Assembly (NCBI RefSeq): GCF_001696605.3
Contig: NZ_CP031716.1
Span: 1,488,001-1,552,000 of the forward strand
DNA length: 64,000 nt
Reading direction: 5' to 3'
Source of the DNA: Acinetobacter wuhouensis
Lineage (GTDB): Bacteria; Pseudomonadota; Gammaproteobacteria; Pseudomonadales; Moraxellaceae
Shown: in pieces, positions 1-9,126 of the stretch
How the letters are laid out: each line of letters opens with the position of its first letter
How positions within the stretch are numbered: the first letter of the stretch is position 1
Position numbers and translations under genes: made by a program
The notes under the pieces: generated by a model
The model's database searches: none
The model's input: the letters and a program-made list of their open reading frames with translations, nothing else
What the model was told of the DNA's origin: nothing

Positions 1-601
1 GTTCAGTTGAAAACACACCAATCACAAAACGTTTCACCCCAGCCGGATTCGTAAGCGGGCCAAGTAAATTGAAAATGCTACGGAAACCCAATTCCTTACG
101 TGGGCCCGCAGCATATTTCATGGCTTTATGATGATTGGGTGCAAATAGGAAACCCACGCCCATTTCACGGATACAACGTTCGGTTTGTTGCATATTTAGA
201 TCAAGATTAATACCCGCTTGTTCTAATAGATCAGAAGAACCTGATTTAGAAGACACACCACGATTACCATGTTTGGCAATGGTTGCACCTGCGGCAGCAA
301 TCACAAAAGAAGATGCAGTAGAAACGTTAAACAGGTTTTGACCATCACCGCCTGTACCGACAATATCAATCAAATAAGGAATATCACTGACATCAATTTT
401 AATCGCAAACTCACGCATCACGCGTGCAGCGGCTGTGATCTCGTCAATACTTTCACCTTTTAAACGTAAACCCATCATCAATGCACCGATTTGGGCATCT
501 GTCGCTTCACCACTCATGATGGTACGCATCACTTCTTCCATCTGCGGTTGAGTGAGTTCAATATTTTTAGTGACATTATTTAAAGCTTGTTGAATATTCA
601 T
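1..601 (-). CDS. trpD: Anthranilate phosphoribosyltransferase, C-terminus off the window
   Basis: Second step of tryptophan synthesis: it joins anthranilate to PRPP in the cytoplasm. The minus-strand frame opens with ATG at 601-599 ([10 protein letters not shown]) and stays open to the left edge, giving about 200 residues of an enzyme usually near 345. Visible are the glycine-rich PRPP-binding GTGGDG motif, the following NVSTASSFV helix, and the conserved [18 protein letters not shown] segment. The start lies 7 nt after the trpG stop, so the two are almost certainly co-transcribed. The call is secure from the motifs and from the position next to trpG. Confidence 0.96.
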   Translation of the reverse strand, partial: MNIQQALNNVTKNIELTQPQMEEVMRTIMSGEATDAQIGALMMGLRLKGESIDEITAAARVMREFAIKIDVSDIPYLIDIVGTGGDGQNLFNVSTASSFVIAAAGATIAKHGNRGVSSKSGSSDLLEQAGINLDLNMQQTERCIREMGVGFLFAPNHHKAMKYAAGPRKELGFRSIFNLLGPLTNPAGVKRFVIGVFSTE

Positions 602-608
602 TTTTTAA

Positions 609-1193
609 CTACGCATAAATTTCTAAGAAGTTTTTAAAGATTTGGTGACCATGTTGGCTCAAGATTGATTCAGGATGAAACTGCACGCCTTCGACAGGCA
701 ATGTCTTATGTTTAACACCCATGATTTCTTCCATAGAACCATCGGCTTGATTGGTCCAGCAAGTCACCTCCAAAGATTCAGGTACAGTCGCTTGATCAAT
801 CACCAATGAATGATAGCGTGTTGCTGAAAATGGAGAAGGTAAGTTACTGAAAATGCCTGTGTTACTATGATACATATCAGACAAACGCCCATGCATCACA
901 GTTTTGGCACGAATAATATCGCCACCAAAAGCTTGTCCAATTGCCTGATGTCCTAAACAGACACCTAGCGTTGGAATCTTTCCAGCAAAATGCTGAATTG
1001 CAGGAATAGAAATACCCGCTTCAGACGGTGAGCAAGGACCAGGACCAATCACTAAATACTTTGGTTGCCATCGCTCAATATCCTCTAAAGTCACGGCATC
1101 ATTGCGAACAACTTTCACTTCTTGATTTAACTCGCCAAAATATTGGACGATGTTATAAGTAAAGCTATCGTAATTGTCGATCATCAGAAGCAT
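609..1193 (-). CDS. trpG: Anthranilate synthase glutamine amidotransferase subunit
   Basis: Class I glutamine amidotransferase that supplies ammonia to TrpE in the first step of tryptophan synthesis; in many gamma-proteobacteria it also serves PabB in folate synthesis. The 194-residue protein is full length. The nucleophile is Cys79 in GVCLGHQ, and the His-Glu pair is His173/Glu175 in QFHPES. The N-terminus [14 protein letters not shown] is typical of TrpG/PabA. No trpE is in view, as expected for pseudomonad-like gammas where trpGDC is split from trpE. No attenuator was seen upstream. Confidence 0.96.
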   Translation of the reverse strand: MLLMIDNYDSFTYNIVQYFGELNQEVKVVRNDAVTLEDIERWQPKYLVIGPGPCSPSEAGISIPAIQHFAGKIPTLGVCLGHQAIGQAFGGDIIRAKTVMHGRLSDMYHSNTGIFSNLPSPFSATRYHSLVIDQATVPESLEVTCWTNQADGSMEEIMGVKHKTLPVEGVQFHPESILSQHGHQIFKNFLEIYA

Positions 1194-1869
1194 GAGCTCA
1201 TTAACCTATAGAAATGTACGCACTAAATTGTGCTTAATTGTCAGATAATAATTGACTATTCCACGCGGGTTTTCTCAGATTTTACGATCATGAGCCGGAT
1301 GAAATAGTAAATACCGCATTATCATAGCAAAACTAAGTCCTGCTGTGTGCGTATTTCAATACGGTTAAGGGGAAACTTTGGTTCAAAAACTATACGCAAG
1401 TGAAGTTAGATAGATGAGGTTGGAATAGCAAAAATTCAAAGACTAAGATTTTACACAGCATCTGATTCATATTAGTGTTTTTATCGCAAAGCAGGGAATA
1501 GTGACACAGATTTAATTTTGATTACTTTTTAATTAATTTTGTTTAATAAGTTAAATGTGTTTATTTAATTTAAATAATAAGTGTGTTTATAAAGAATAAG
1601 TAAATTTATTATAGTTTTATTTTTAATTTCGATTTAATAATTAAAATTAATGATTTGTTTAATGCAGGATATTATTTTTTAATTTAATATATTTTATTGA
1701 AGTTATTAATCTATTTTTTTAATATATATTATTATATTATCGTATTTTATAGAGTTAAAAGTGTTTTTTAGCTTGTATATTTTTTTTGATTTTATTTGTA
1801 GTGATGTATATTATATTTCTTATATAAAAGTGATACCATAGTCACAATATTTGCAAGGCGTGGGACTAA
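1194..1869. other. 676-bp AT-rich intergenic region
   Basis: This stretch lies between the divergent trpG and the gene at 1870. From about 1500 to 1860 it is almost entirely A and T. I found no convincing ORF, tRNA or repeat. It must hold the promoters of both flanking genes, but no single -35/-10 pair stands out enough to call. Confidence 0.6.
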
Positions 1870-2811
1870 ATGAGAGAAGAAATAAAAATTGCCATATTTG
1901 GTTTGAGTTTAAATGTACTCGATACAATTAAGCAAAAAGTTCGTTTAATGTATGATGACTCATTGGATGTGAGTTGGGCAAATATAGCTGACCCTCATTT
2001 AGATATTTTACTTGTTAATGATATGTTCTTTAGTTCTCCAACCATACAGAATTTAGTTGGTGCTAAAAAAGTTCCCTATTTACGACTGGTGAATAAAAAT
2101 GAAAAATCAGGGCAAATTGAAGGGGATAAACTGTATTTACCTTTTATTGCCACAGATGAGATCCGAAACTGGTTTAAAGACCGCTATCTTGATGTGCCTG
2201 TCAGCATTAAAGCTGTAAATATTGTTAACCAGATTTCAAAAAATGTGGATATTACGAAAGTGATTCCAGAGCTGTTTAATGAAAGAAATGGCAATGTACA
2301 GATTTTTGATGGTAAAGGTAATATTGCTTTGGCGAGTATTCGTACTCAGCAAGTGTGGCCAGATGTATCAAGAAAAATACAAGGTACAGATGCTTCTTTA
2401 AATTATACTTATGCAACGATGCAAATGGCACAGGCTGTAAGTGTTCAGCAGGGTGTAGATTTAACGTCGTGGCTTTGGGATCTATTGTGGTATTCAGATG
2501 TAGTCAATGAGAAACACAATTCATCAAATTGTTATAAATTGCTAGATTGGCCGCAACCTATTCATCAGAATGAAAGACAAATGATTTTTAAGATTGCAGC
2601 ATGCTTTGAACGTGGTGCGAGTATTCAGCAAGTGGCTCAAAAAACTGATTATAGTGAAGCGGAAATTAATAGATTTGTTTCAGTTGGTTTATTGAGCCAA
2701 GTATTGAAAAAAATTTCAGCAGATGAAACAAAATTGGTTGAAAAAGTAGAGCAATCATCAGGTGTCTTGCGTGGTTTCTTTGGTAAATTACGGAAAAAAT
2801 TGGGACTTTAG
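1870..2811 (+). CDS. Unrecognised 313-residue protein encoded before a small GTPase
   Basis: I do not recognise this family. The protein has no signal peptide or membrane segment, so it is probably cytoplasmic. Residues 1-100 (KIAIFGLSLNVLD, then a run of hydrophobic strands ending in LYLPF) look like an alpha/beta fold resembling a degenerate receiver or Rossmann domain. The middle (about 100-220) contains VQIFDGKGNIALASIRTQQ. The region from about 230 looks helical with a possible helix-turn-helix (IQQVAQKTDYSEAEINRFV), and the tail is basic. It sits about 115 nt upstream of a Ras-like GTPase in the same direction, so it may be its regulator or effector. That pairing is inference from position only. 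Confidence 0.8.
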   Translation: MREEIKIAIFGLSLNVLDTIKQKVRLMYDDSLDVSWANIADPHLDILLVNDMFFSSPTIQNLVGAKKVPYLRLVNKNEKSGQIEGDKLYLPFIATDEIRNWFKDRYLDVPVSIKAVNIVNQISKNVDITKVIPELFNERNGNVQIFDGKGNIALASIRTQQVWPDVSRKIQGTDASLNYTYATMQMAQAVSVQQGVDLTSWLWDLLWYSDVVNEKHNSSNCYKLLDWPQPIHQNERQMIFKIAACFERGASIQQVAQKTDYSEAEINRFVSVGLLSQVLKKISADETKLVEKVEQSSGVLRGFFGKLRKKLGL

Positions 2812-2926
2812 CTTTTTAGATAGATAGGTACAAATGCTAATTAATCATATGAGTACTTGATCTAAAAGTTAAAGAAAAACTGATGAAATTTAATAGATTT
2901 AAATGTAAAAATTGAAGGATGAATAC

Positions 2927-3460
2927 GTGATCTTACATAAATATAAAATTGTTTTTGGCGGTAAAATGGGGGCGGGGAAAACCCAAGCGATAAAATCATT
3001 ATCAGAAATTTCAGTATTATCTACAGAAGCACAAAATACCGATGAAGATGCACATAGCAAAGCATTAACAACCGTTGGAATCGATTATGGTGAAATTCGA
3101 TTGGATGATGGTGTAGTTATTGGCTTATACGGTACGCCAGGACAGGATCGTTTTGATTTCGTATGGTCGGTGATTTGTAAAGGAGCGATCGGAGCTGTAG
3201 TCTTGATTGATCATTCTCAAAAAGATGCACTTGAAGATCTAAAATTTTATTTTCAGACATTTAAAGAATATTTAAACAACATTGTTGTTGGTGTAACACA
3301 TGTGGATGAAGATCCACAAAATCTTTTGAAGCAATATAAAGATTGGATGCATTTAAATGAATACACCATGCCAATTTTTGCTGTTGATGCACGAAAAAAA
3401 GATGATGTATTGTTAATGGTTGAATCTTTGATTGCTCGAGCGGAAGTTGAATTTAGTTGA
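2927..3460 (+). CDS. Small MglA/Arf-like GTP-binding protein
   Basis: Predicted small GTPase. Walker A/P-loop GGKMGAGKT lies close to the N-terminus, the switch-II motif is YGTPGQDRF (the TPGQ form typical of bacterial MglA/Arf-like proteins), and the base-recognition motif reads THVD in place of NKXD. In prokaryotes such proteins often set polarity or control motility and secretion. The GTG start at 2927 is chosen because AAGGA at 2915-2919 lies 7 nt upstream; an in-frame TTG at 2912 would add five residues but lacks a site. The length (177 residues) fits a single GTPase domain. It is probably co-transcribed with the gene at 1870 and followed by a strong terminator. Confidence 0.85.
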   Translation: MILHKYKIVFGGKMGAGKTQAIKSLSEISVLSTEAQNTDEDAHSKALTTVGIDYGEIRLDDGVVIGLYGTPGQDRFDFVWSVICKGAIGAVVLIDHSQKDALEDLKFYFQTFKEYLNNIVVGVTHVDEDPQNLLKQYKDWMHLNEYTMPIFAVDARKKDDVLLMVESLIARAEVEFS

Positions 3461-3529
3461 TCACACAATAAAAGTGATCATTATCGACGATTTAAAATTT
3501 TTTCATCATGAATAATAGTAATACTTTTT

Positions 3530-3559
3530 AAGCGTAAATTTTATATTTACGCTTTTTTT
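3530..3559 (+). terminator. Rho-independent terminator after the GTPase gene
   Basis: A 10-bp perfect stem (AAGCGTAAAT / ATTTACGCTT) with a 5-nt loop is followed by a run of T. It separates the GTPase unit from the glnA control region. Confidence 0.85.
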
Positions 3560-3642
3560 ATCTTAGGAACGCAGATTGGCTTTTTGTGAGGTCAGTCTTT
3601 TTAGCAAAAAATAAGCACCAATTTAATCCAGTTCAGAATAAT

Positions 3643-3659
3643 TGCACAAAAATAGTGCA
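3643..3659. promoter_or_regulatory. NtrC-like enhancer site upstream of glnA
   Basis: The 17-mer TGCACAAAAATAGTGCA is a dyad that matches the enterobacterial NtrC site pattern TGCACYA-N3-TGGTGCA at nearly every fixed position. It lies about 158 bp upstream of the sigma-54 -24 element, a normal distance for an enhancer. A second, weaker 17-mer at 3696-3712 keeps a perfect right half (TGGTGCA) and is centred 53 bp away, about five helical turns. Binding by NtrC is inferred. Confidence 0.75.
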
Positions 3660-3807
3660 TCAAAGTTGTGCTTTATAATTTAAAAATGAGAAGTGTGTGT
3701 GAATATGGTGCAATTCTAAATTCTCTAAGTATAATAGATGAAATTTAATAGTTGCTAAGCTTATTTTCTAATATGAAATTCAACATATTAGCAATTATTT
3801 TAAAAGT

Positions 3808-3823
3808 TGGTACGCAAATTGCT
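3808..3823 (+). promoter_or_regulatory. Sigma-54 promoter of glnA
   Basis: TGGTACGCAAATTGCT matches the -24/-12 consensus TGGCACG-N4-TTGCW with one change and correct GG-to-GC spacing. It lies 66-81 bp upstream of the glnA start. With the upstream dyads this is the classic nitrogen-limitation promoter. Confidence 0.85.
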
Positions 3824-3888
3824 ATATAAATACCAACTACTAACACGCACTTCACAAGTGCAACAAAAATTCATTGGAGCAAATGAGC

Positions 3889-5298
3889 ATGGCGAACAAG
3901 GTCCTTCAACTCATACAAGAAAGTGGCGCAAAATGGGTCGATTTTCGCTTTACTGATACTAAGGGTAAAGAGCAACACGTAAGTTACCCATCTGATACGA
4001 TCGACGAAGATACTTTCGAAGATGGTAAGATGTTTGATGGTTCTTCAATCGCGGGTTGGAAAGGCATTGAAGCATCTGACATGATCTTACGTCCAGATCC
4101 AGAAACAGCTTTCCTTGATCCGTTTTTTGCTGAAGCGACTGTCGTGATCACTTGTGACGTTATTGAACCTTCAACTGGTCAAGGTTATGACCGTGATCCA
4201 CGTTCGATTGCTCGCCGTGCAGAAGAATACCTAAAATCTACAGGTATTGGTGATACTGCATTTTTTGGTCCTGAACCAGAATTCTTTGTATTTGACGAAG
4301 TGAAATGGGACATCGACATGTCTGGTGCTCGTCATACATTGATCGCTGAAGAAGCAGCTTGGTCTACAGGCAATTCTTATGAATCAGGTAACTCTGGTCA
4401 CCGTCCTCGTGTAAAAGGTGGTTACTTCCCAGTTCCTCCTGTAGATTCTTCACAAGACATGCGTGCTGAAATGTGTGCTCGTATTGAAGACATCATGGGC
4501 CCTGGTCGTGTAGAAGTTCATCACCACGAAGTTGCATCTTGCCAATTAGAAATTGGTGTAAGTTTCAACACGATGGTTCGTAAAGCTGATGAAGTTCAAC
4601 AGTTTAAATATGCAGTTTGGAACGTTGCTCACCAATATGCTAAAACTGCGACTTTCATGCCTAAACCAATGGTTGGTGATAATGGTTCTGGTATGCACGT
4701 TCATATGTCTATCTCTAAAGATGGCAAGAACTTGTTTGCTGGTGATGAATACGCTGGTCTTTCTGAAATGGCGTTGTATTTCATTGGTGGTATCATCAAG
4801 CATGCTCGTGCGTTGAATGCAATCACAAACCCTTCAACAAACTCATATAAGCGTCTTGTTCCGCATTATGAAGCACCAATCATGTTGGCTTATTCTGCGC
4901 GTAACCGTTCTGCTTCTATCCGTATTCCTTACGTTTCAAGCCCTAAAGGTAAACGTATCGAAGCGCGTTTCCCTGATCCAATGATGAACCCGTACTTAGG
5001 TTTTGCTGCATTGTTAATGGCTGGTCTTGACGGTATTCAAAACAAGATTCACCCAGGTGAAGCAGCTGATAAAAACTTATATGATCTTCCTCCAGAAGAA
5101 GAAGCTAAAATCCCTACAGTTGCACATAGCTTAGATATGGCAATTGAGGCGTTGAAAGCTGATCATGACTTCTTGTTAAAAGGTGGCGTGTTCACTAAAG
5201 ATATGCTTGATGCTTATATTGAGCTTAAAACTGAAGATGTACGTCGTCTTAACACGACTACTCACCCAGTTGAATTTGATATGTACTACAGCTTGTAA
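3889..5298 (+). CDS. glnA: Glutamine synthetase type I
   Basis: ATP-dependent condensation of ammonia with glutamate, the main route of nitrogen assimilation; a cytoplasmic dodecamer. From ATG 3889 ([10 protein letters not shown]) it has 469 residues, the usual GSI length. Visible are the metal-ligand segment FFGPEPEFF (126-134), [10 protein letters not shown] (265-274), the Arg-rich NRSASIRIP (339-347) and the adenylylation-site tyrosine Y398 in [13 protein letters not shown] at 3876-3879 lies 9 nt before ATG 3889, which favours it over TTG 3874 and ATG 3883. It is probably controlled by NtrC/sigma-54 (sites above) and by adenylylation. It forms a single-gene unit. Confidence 0.98.
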   Translation: MANKVLQLIQESGAKWVDFRFTDTKGKEQHVSYPSDTIDEDTFEDGKMFDGSSIAGWKGIEASDMILRPDPETAFLDPFFAEATVVITCDVIEPSTGQGYDRDPRSIARRAEEYLKSTGIGDTAFFGPEPEFFVFDEVKWDIDMSGARHTLIAEEAAWSTGNSYESGNSGHRPRVKGGYFPVPPVDSSQDMRAEMCARIEDIMGPGRVEVHHHEVASCQLEIGVSFNTMVRKADEVQQFKYAVWNVAHQYAKTATFMPKPMVGDNGSGMHVHMSISKDGKNLFAGDEYAGLSEMALYFIGGIIKHARALNAITNPSTNSYKRLVPHYEAPIMLAYSARNRSASIRIPYVSSPKGKRIEARFPDPMMNPYLGFAALLMAGLDGIQNKIHPGEAADKNLYDLPPEEEAKIPTVAHSLDMAIEALKADHDFLLKGGVFTKDMLDAYIELKTEDVRRLNTTTHPVEFDMYYSL

Positions 5299-5321
5299 TT
5301 CGTTCACGAATTTAAGCAATA

Positions 5322-5350
5322 AAAAAACCTGCACTCGATGCAGGTTTTTT
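5322..5350 (+). terminator. glnA terminator
   Basis: A perfect hairpin (AAAAAACCTGCA, 5-nt loop CTCGA, TGCAGGTTTTTT) ends in a T run 24 nt after the glnA stop. Confidence 0.9.
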
Positions 5351-5398
5351 ATTGAATGCGTTAAAATATAAAAATATCAATGAATGATTTAAATTGTT

Positions 5399-5677
5399 AT
5401 GGCAAAACCACGAAAAAAACACACTGGATTTTTTCCTTGGATTGATCCACAAGATCATGAAAAAGGATTTAAATTAAATTTTTCTGAAGTGACATATCTT
5501 GAAATTGGACGAACAATTGAAGGATATAAGCAAGCTGAATTTGTTGAGTTGAGAAATCCAGAATTGGCTTTGGCTTTTGATTACCCAAAGAGTTTTTACA
5601 TTAGTAGTGAAGGACTTGTGTTGATTAAAACACCTCAAGGTAAGTTTGAAGTGATAGCTAAGACGGATAATGTCTAA
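5399..5677 (+). CDS. Unrecognised 92-residue protein
   Basis: A small, soluble, slightly basic protein (start MAKPRKKHTGFFPW) with no signal peptide, membrane segment or metal motif. Its mixed pattern (FKLNFSEVTYLEIG, then ELRNPELALAFDYPKSFYI) suggests a compact alpha/beta fold. It stands alone after the glnA terminator, convergent with the sigma-factor operon. I do not recognise the family; the codon use looks ordinary, so I treat it as a real gene. Confidence 0.7.
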   Translation: MAKPRKKHTGFFPWIDPQDHEKGFKLNFSEVTYLEIGRTIEGYKQAEFVELRNPELALAFDYPKSFYISSEGLVLIKTPQGKFEVIAKTDNV

Positions 5678-5741
5678 CATAGCAATGTGATGATGGACTA
5701 AATCTGTGATTGATAAGAATTGCAGGGCAAGTGATTGAATC

Positions 5742-5771
5742 AAAAAAAGCCAGTGAGGACATTCACTGGCT
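5742..5771 (-). terminator. Terminator of the sigma-factor operon
   Basis: A 9-bp perfect stem (AGCCAGTGA / TCACTGGCT) is followed on the minus strand by seven T. It lies 18 bp beyond the stop of the DUF3106 gene. Confidence 0.85.
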
Positions 5772-5788
5772 GTAATTTCTAAAAAAAT

Positions 5789-6196
5789 TTAATGAGTGGC
5801 AACTGTGTTTAATTGATATTTTTGCATATATTCTTCGCGAATATCATTGCGTTGTTCAGCTGTTGTTGCTTTTTGCATTTTTTGACGCATTTCATTGCGT
5901 TCACTACTGCTCATTTGTTGCCAGACTTCACGCATTTTTTGCTTTTCTTGTTCAGGCAGCTGGGTGAACCAGTCCATGCGCTGTTGTAAAGCTACGCTTT
6001 GATTGGTTGGGATCTCTTTTAGATTTTGATAGCGCTTAATTAGTGCTTTCTGTTCTTCTTCAGAAAGCCCATCCCATGTTTCGTTGACTTGAGTATTTGC
6101 ATCTTTAGAAAAAATCCAAAAACGCTCAAATCCAGCAAAACTTGTTTGTAGAAAACCAATAGCACAAAATGCCAAAACTAATTTTCTAGCTGCCAT
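5789..6196 (-). CDS. DUF3106-type exported protein
   Basis: A 135-residue protein with an N-terminal signal peptide (MAARKLVLAFCAIGFLQ, likely cleaved after TSFA) and a charged helical body of the DUF3106 type, with repeats such as WDGLSEEEQKALIKRYQ and WQQMSSSERNEMRQKM. It is probably periplasmic, and function is unknown in this family. ATG 6196 is chosen because GAGGA lies about 11 nt upstream; the frame also extends to a TTG at 6217. It overlaps the end of the preceding gene by 11 bp, so it is the third gene of the sigma-factor operon and a possible envelope-stress sensor (inference). Confidence 0.85.
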   Translation of the reverse strand: MAARKLVLAFCAIGFLQTSFAGFERFWIFSKDANTQVNETWDGLSEEEQKALIKRYQNLKEIPTNQSVALQQRMDWFTQLPEQEKQKMREVWQQMSSSERNEMRQKMQKATTAEQRNDIREEYMQKYQLNTVATH

Positions 6197-6512
6197 GGGA
6201 ATTTTTATCCTCGCCAAATACAGAAAGCATGTCTAAATCTTCCATCATTTGAGGTGAGAGTTTAGGGCTAACCACCACTTGTTGCGGTGTTTGAGCATCT
6301 TTTGATAAGTCAAAAGCATTTGGAATAACCACAAAACCAGTGATTGCAGCTGCAAGTGCAAATCCTGTCATTTTCCAATGTGCAAAACGTGATGTTTGCT
6401 TATGCTCAATATGGTCAAGTACGTTATTGATCACAACTGCCTTATTACGGTGATTGCGAGCAATTCCATCCAATTTGGTGGTCACTTGTTTGGTAAAATC
6501 ATCATTATTCAT
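6186..6512 (-). CDS. Putative anti-sigma-like single-pass membrane protein
   Basis: A 108-residue protein with a cytoplasmic N-terminal segment of about 55 residues (MNNDDFTKQVTTKLDG), one membrane helix (MTGFALAAAITGFVVIP), and a short periplasmic tail containing SPKLSPQMMEDLDMLSVF. The topology and position directly after an ECF sigma gene fit an anti-sigma factor, but no ZAS zinc motif is seen. GGAGG lies 8 nt before ATG 6512, which decides the start over the in-frame ATG 15 nt upstream that lies inside that ribosome-binding site. It overlaps the sigma gene by 8 bp, suggesting translational coupling. Confidence 0.82.
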   Translation of the reverse strand: MNNDDFTKQVTTKLDGIARNHRNKAVVINNVLDHIEHKQTSRFAHWKMTGFALAAAITGFVVIPNAFDLSKDAQTPQQVVVSPKLSPQMMEDLDMLSVFGEDKNSHGS

Positions 6513-7158
6513 GTGATGAACCTCCATACGGATTTAGATGTGATAGCGTGGCTCTCAATCCTTGAATCGCCCTGTGATAATGGGTTTTCACGCTACCTTC
6601 AGTACAGTTCATAATTGAAGCTGTTGTTTGTGTATCAAAACCTTCCCAAGCACGTAACATAAATGCTTGTTGTTGACGTACAGGGAGGCGACTGATGGCT
6701 TCTTGAATCTCTTCTACAGTGACATCTTGATCTAAGAATTGAAGTGGGTTTGGTGTAGATTCATCTACAATTTCCATCACTTCTTCTTCGTCAGAATCTA
6801 GATCAATTTTACGAAATAAAGAGAATGGGGAAGCACGTCGCGCTTCTTTGCGACGCCAGTCTTGTAACTTATTATTTAAAATTGTGTAGAACAGGGGATA
6901 CCATTCTTCTGTGGACTTGTCAGCATAGGATTTATACAGGGAAATAAACGCTTCCTGTACCAAATCCATTGCAATCCCATTATGACCTTGGGTCGCATTT
7001 TCCATCATCACTAAGGCACGACCTGTCACATCCTGCATAAAAAAACGCAGACGCTGTTCAGCTGTACTCGCTTGAGTACTGGCTAATTCAGACTGTGACT
7101 TCTTCGGTGCTAAGTCCATAGAGATGGAAAATCCCGTCATTGGGTACCCACCATACAT
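6505..7158 (-). CDS. ECF (sigma-70 family) RNA polymerase sigma factor
   Basis: A 217-residue extracytoplasmic-function sigma factor. Region 2 is seen around DLVQEAFISLYKSY and LFYTILNNKLQDWRRKEARR. Region 4 is seen in ISRLPVRQQQAFMLRAWEG followed by the helix-turn-helix SIMNCTEGSVKTHYHRAI. An acidic linker (DSDEEEVMEIVDE) lies between them. An alternative start at ATG 7140 (MTGFSISMD) is equally possible because neither has a strong ribosome-binding site. It is first in a three-gene overlapping operon with the membrane protein and the DUF3106 protein, a layout that suggests control by its neighbour. Confidence 0.93.
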   Translation of the reverse strand: MYGGYPMTGFSISMDLAPKKSQSELASTQASTAEQRLRFFMQDVTGRALVMMENATQGHNGIAMDLVQEAFISLYKSYADKSTEEWYPLFYTILNNKLQDWRRKEARRASPFSLFRKIDLDSDEEEVMEIVDESTPNPLQFLDQDVTVEEIQEAISRLPVRQQQAFMLRAWEGFDTQTTASIMNCTEGSVKTHYHRAIQGLRATLSHLNPYGGSSHE

Positions 7159-7277
7159 ATTTTAAATTCGTATCCATATAACGTTTAAAATCAGTGATGG
7201 GTTGACATGAAATCAATTATTTTTTTAGTTTAAATGATTTTTGACAATAACGGGCATAATTTAAAATAAATTAACGA

Positions 7278-8054
7278 TTATAGGCGCTGTCTGACCATTT
7301 CAAAGAAGCAAATTGACCCAGCAACAGCAACGTTGAGAGACTCTTGACCACCTGGTTGTGGAATGCTTACGGCTTCTGCATGTTGTAATGCGAAGTCTGA
7401 TACGCCTTGACCCTCATTACCTAAGATCCACACACACTGTTTTCGCAATTGTTTTGAATAAAGGCTTTCTGCGTTATGTGAGCTAGTGACATAAACTGGA
7501 ATTTTAAATTGTTTGAGTATGTCTTCGAGTACAACATTTTCATAAGTTTGTAGTGAAAAATGTGCGCCCATACCTGCACGGAGGACACGTGGTGACCAAA
7601 GTGATGCAGAGCCTTTGGTACAGACGATTTGTTCAATTCCTGCCGCTGCTGCTGAACGTAGTAGTGTACCTACATTTCCAGGATCTTGAATATTTTCAAG
7701 AATTAAGGTGTCTTCTGTAAAATTCAAAGCTTCACGTGATGAGGGTAGGTCTACAATTGCTAGGCAGGCGATAGATGTGCCTAAAGTGCTGAGATCTTTA
7801 TATAACGCTTCGCTTAAGACAAAAACGACACCTGTGTATTGAGAAAAAATTTCATCAAAATCAGGGTGTTCAAGTGCATGTTCGGTAGTAAAGATCGACT
7901 TGATTTGGCGGTTTTTTTCAAGCCAAGCGAGTGTTAGATGTGTTCCCTCAAGAACGGTTTGTCCTTGTTTTTTACGATAGGTATTTTGTTCAATTAAGCC
8001 ACGTAAGTGTTTAATTTTGGGGTTATCACGTGATTCTAAAAATATGGTAGGCAT
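7278..8054 (-). CDS. SpoU/TrmH-family RNA 2'-O-ribose methyltransferase
   Basis: A SPOUT-fold enzyme that methylates a ribose 2'-OH of rRNA or tRNA using SAM. The 258-residue protein has an N-terminal substrate-binding part (SRDNPKIKHLRGL at 8-20) and the three SpoU motifs: QDPGNVGTLLRSAAAAGI (123-140), ILGNEGQGVS (210-219) and IPQPGGQESLNVAVAGS (231-247). This is close to the RlmB/TsnR type, but the exact RNA target cannot be told from sequence. It lies downstream of fbp on the same strand, separated by a possible hairpin. Confidence 0.93.
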   Translation of the reverse strand: MPTIFLESRDNPKIKHLRGLIEQNTYRKKQGQTVLEGTHLTLAWLEKNRQIKSIFTTEHALEHPDFDEIFSQYTGVVFVLSEALYKDLSTLGTSIACLAIVDLPSSREALNFTEDTLILENIQDPGNVGTLLRSAAAAGIEQIVCTKGSASLWSPRVLRAGMGAHFSLQTYENVVLEDILKQFKIPVYVTSSHNAESLYSKQLRKQCVWILGNEGQGVSDFALQHAEAVSIPQPGGQESLNVAVAGSICFFEMVRQRL

Positions 8055-8080
8055 GGGAGTGCATCCAAAAAATGTAAATC

Positions 8081-8105
8081 GGGGTTGTGCATCTGCAACA
8101 ACCCC
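8081..8105 (-). terminator. Possible terminator between fbp and the methyltransferase gene
   Basis: A perfect 8-bp GC-rich stem (GGGGTTGT / ACAACCCC) with a 9-nt loop. On the minus strand the T run comes only about eight nt later, so termination may be partial. Confidence 0.45.
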
Positions 8106-8151
8106 TGAATGGACTTACTCCCTGAAGCAGAGAGTAAAAAATTTTAAAAAC

Positions 8152-9126
8152 TTAGTTGTGGTAGCTTGTTACAAGCTCAACTTCATTTTTCGAACCAATC
8201 ACCACAGGAACACGTTGGTGTAATTCTGTCGGTTGAATATCTAAAATGCGGACACGACCAGTGGTTGATGCACCACCTGCTTGTTCCATGAGCATACTCA
8301 TCGGGTTTGCTTCATACATTAAACGTAAGCGACCTGCTTTTTGAGGATCTTTGGTATCGTATGGGTAAAGGAAAATACCACTACGGCATAGGATACGGTG
8401 AATGTCACCTACCATACATGCGACCCAACGCATGTTGAAGTCTTTTTCACGTACTGAAGTTTTACCCGCTTGTAACTCATCAATATAACGTTTTACAGGT
8501 GCTTCCCAATGGCGTTGGTTTGATGCATTAATTGCATATTCTTTGGTATCTGCAGCCACTTGAATGCTTTCAGAAGTCAGTAAAAATTCTTTAGATTCAG
8601 GATCAAAAGTGAAGAATACTGTGCCAGCGCCGACAGTCAATGCCATCATGGTAGATGGACCATAAAGTACATAACCCGCAGCAGCTTGGTCTTTACCCGC
8701 TTGCATAAAGTCTTCAGCTTGAGTGACTGCATTTTTTGCATTTAAAATAGAGAAAATTGTACCAACACACATATTAATGTCGATGTTGCTTGAACCGTCT
8801 AATGGATCAAATAAAACTAAATATTTACCATTTTCTTGTGCAGGGGTGAATTCATCTAATTCTTCAGATGCTAAACCACCGACATTTTTATTGATTTTTA
8901 ATGCATCAATTAAGTAGTCATTTGAAATAACGTCAAGTTTCTTTTGTTCTTCACCCTGCACGTTTTCATGTTGTGCACTACCCAATACACCTGCCAAAGC
9001 ACCTTTTTGAAGAAGTTGATCAATTGCTTTACAAGTCGTGGCAATTGTTTCAATAACATTTGCGAGTTCAGGTGTAAGGTTCCCTTGTTGTTGTTCTAAA
9101 TATTGGGATAGAGTGCGATATGACAT
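8152..9126 (-). CDS. fbp: Fructose-1,6-bisphosphatase class 1
   Basis: Hydrolyses fructose-1,6-bisphosphate in gluconeogenesis, a key step in Acinetobacter, which mostly grows on organic acids. The 324-residue protein carries the metal/phosphate-binding motif [10 protein letters not shown] (107-116), [11 protein letters not shown] upstream of it, and the substrate-site [20 protein letters not shown] near residue 265. GGAG lies 10 nt before the ATG. It is monocistronic or followed weakly by the RNA methyltransferase. Confidence 0.97.
   Translation of the reverse strand: MSYRTLSQYLEQQQGNLTPELANVIETIATTCKAIDQLLQKGALAGVLGSAQHENVQGEEQKKLDVISNDYLIDALKINKNVGGLASEELDEFTPAQENGKYLVLFDPLDGSSNIDINMCVGTIFSILNAKNAVTQAEDFMQAGKDQAAAGYVLYGPSTMMALTVGAGTVFFTFDPESKEFLLTSESIQVAADTKEYAINASNQRHWEAPVKRYIDELQAGKTSVREKDFNMRWVACMVGDIHRILCRSGIFLYPYDTKDPQKAGRLRLMYEANPMSMLMEQAGGASTTGRVRILDIQPTELHQRVPVVIGSKNEVELVTSYHN

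Noticed and set aside
2882..3752. Direct repeat GATGAAATTTAATAG near 2883 and 3738
   Set aside because: A single 15-nt match of AT-rich sequence in AT-rich gaps, with no further similarity on either side; likely chance.
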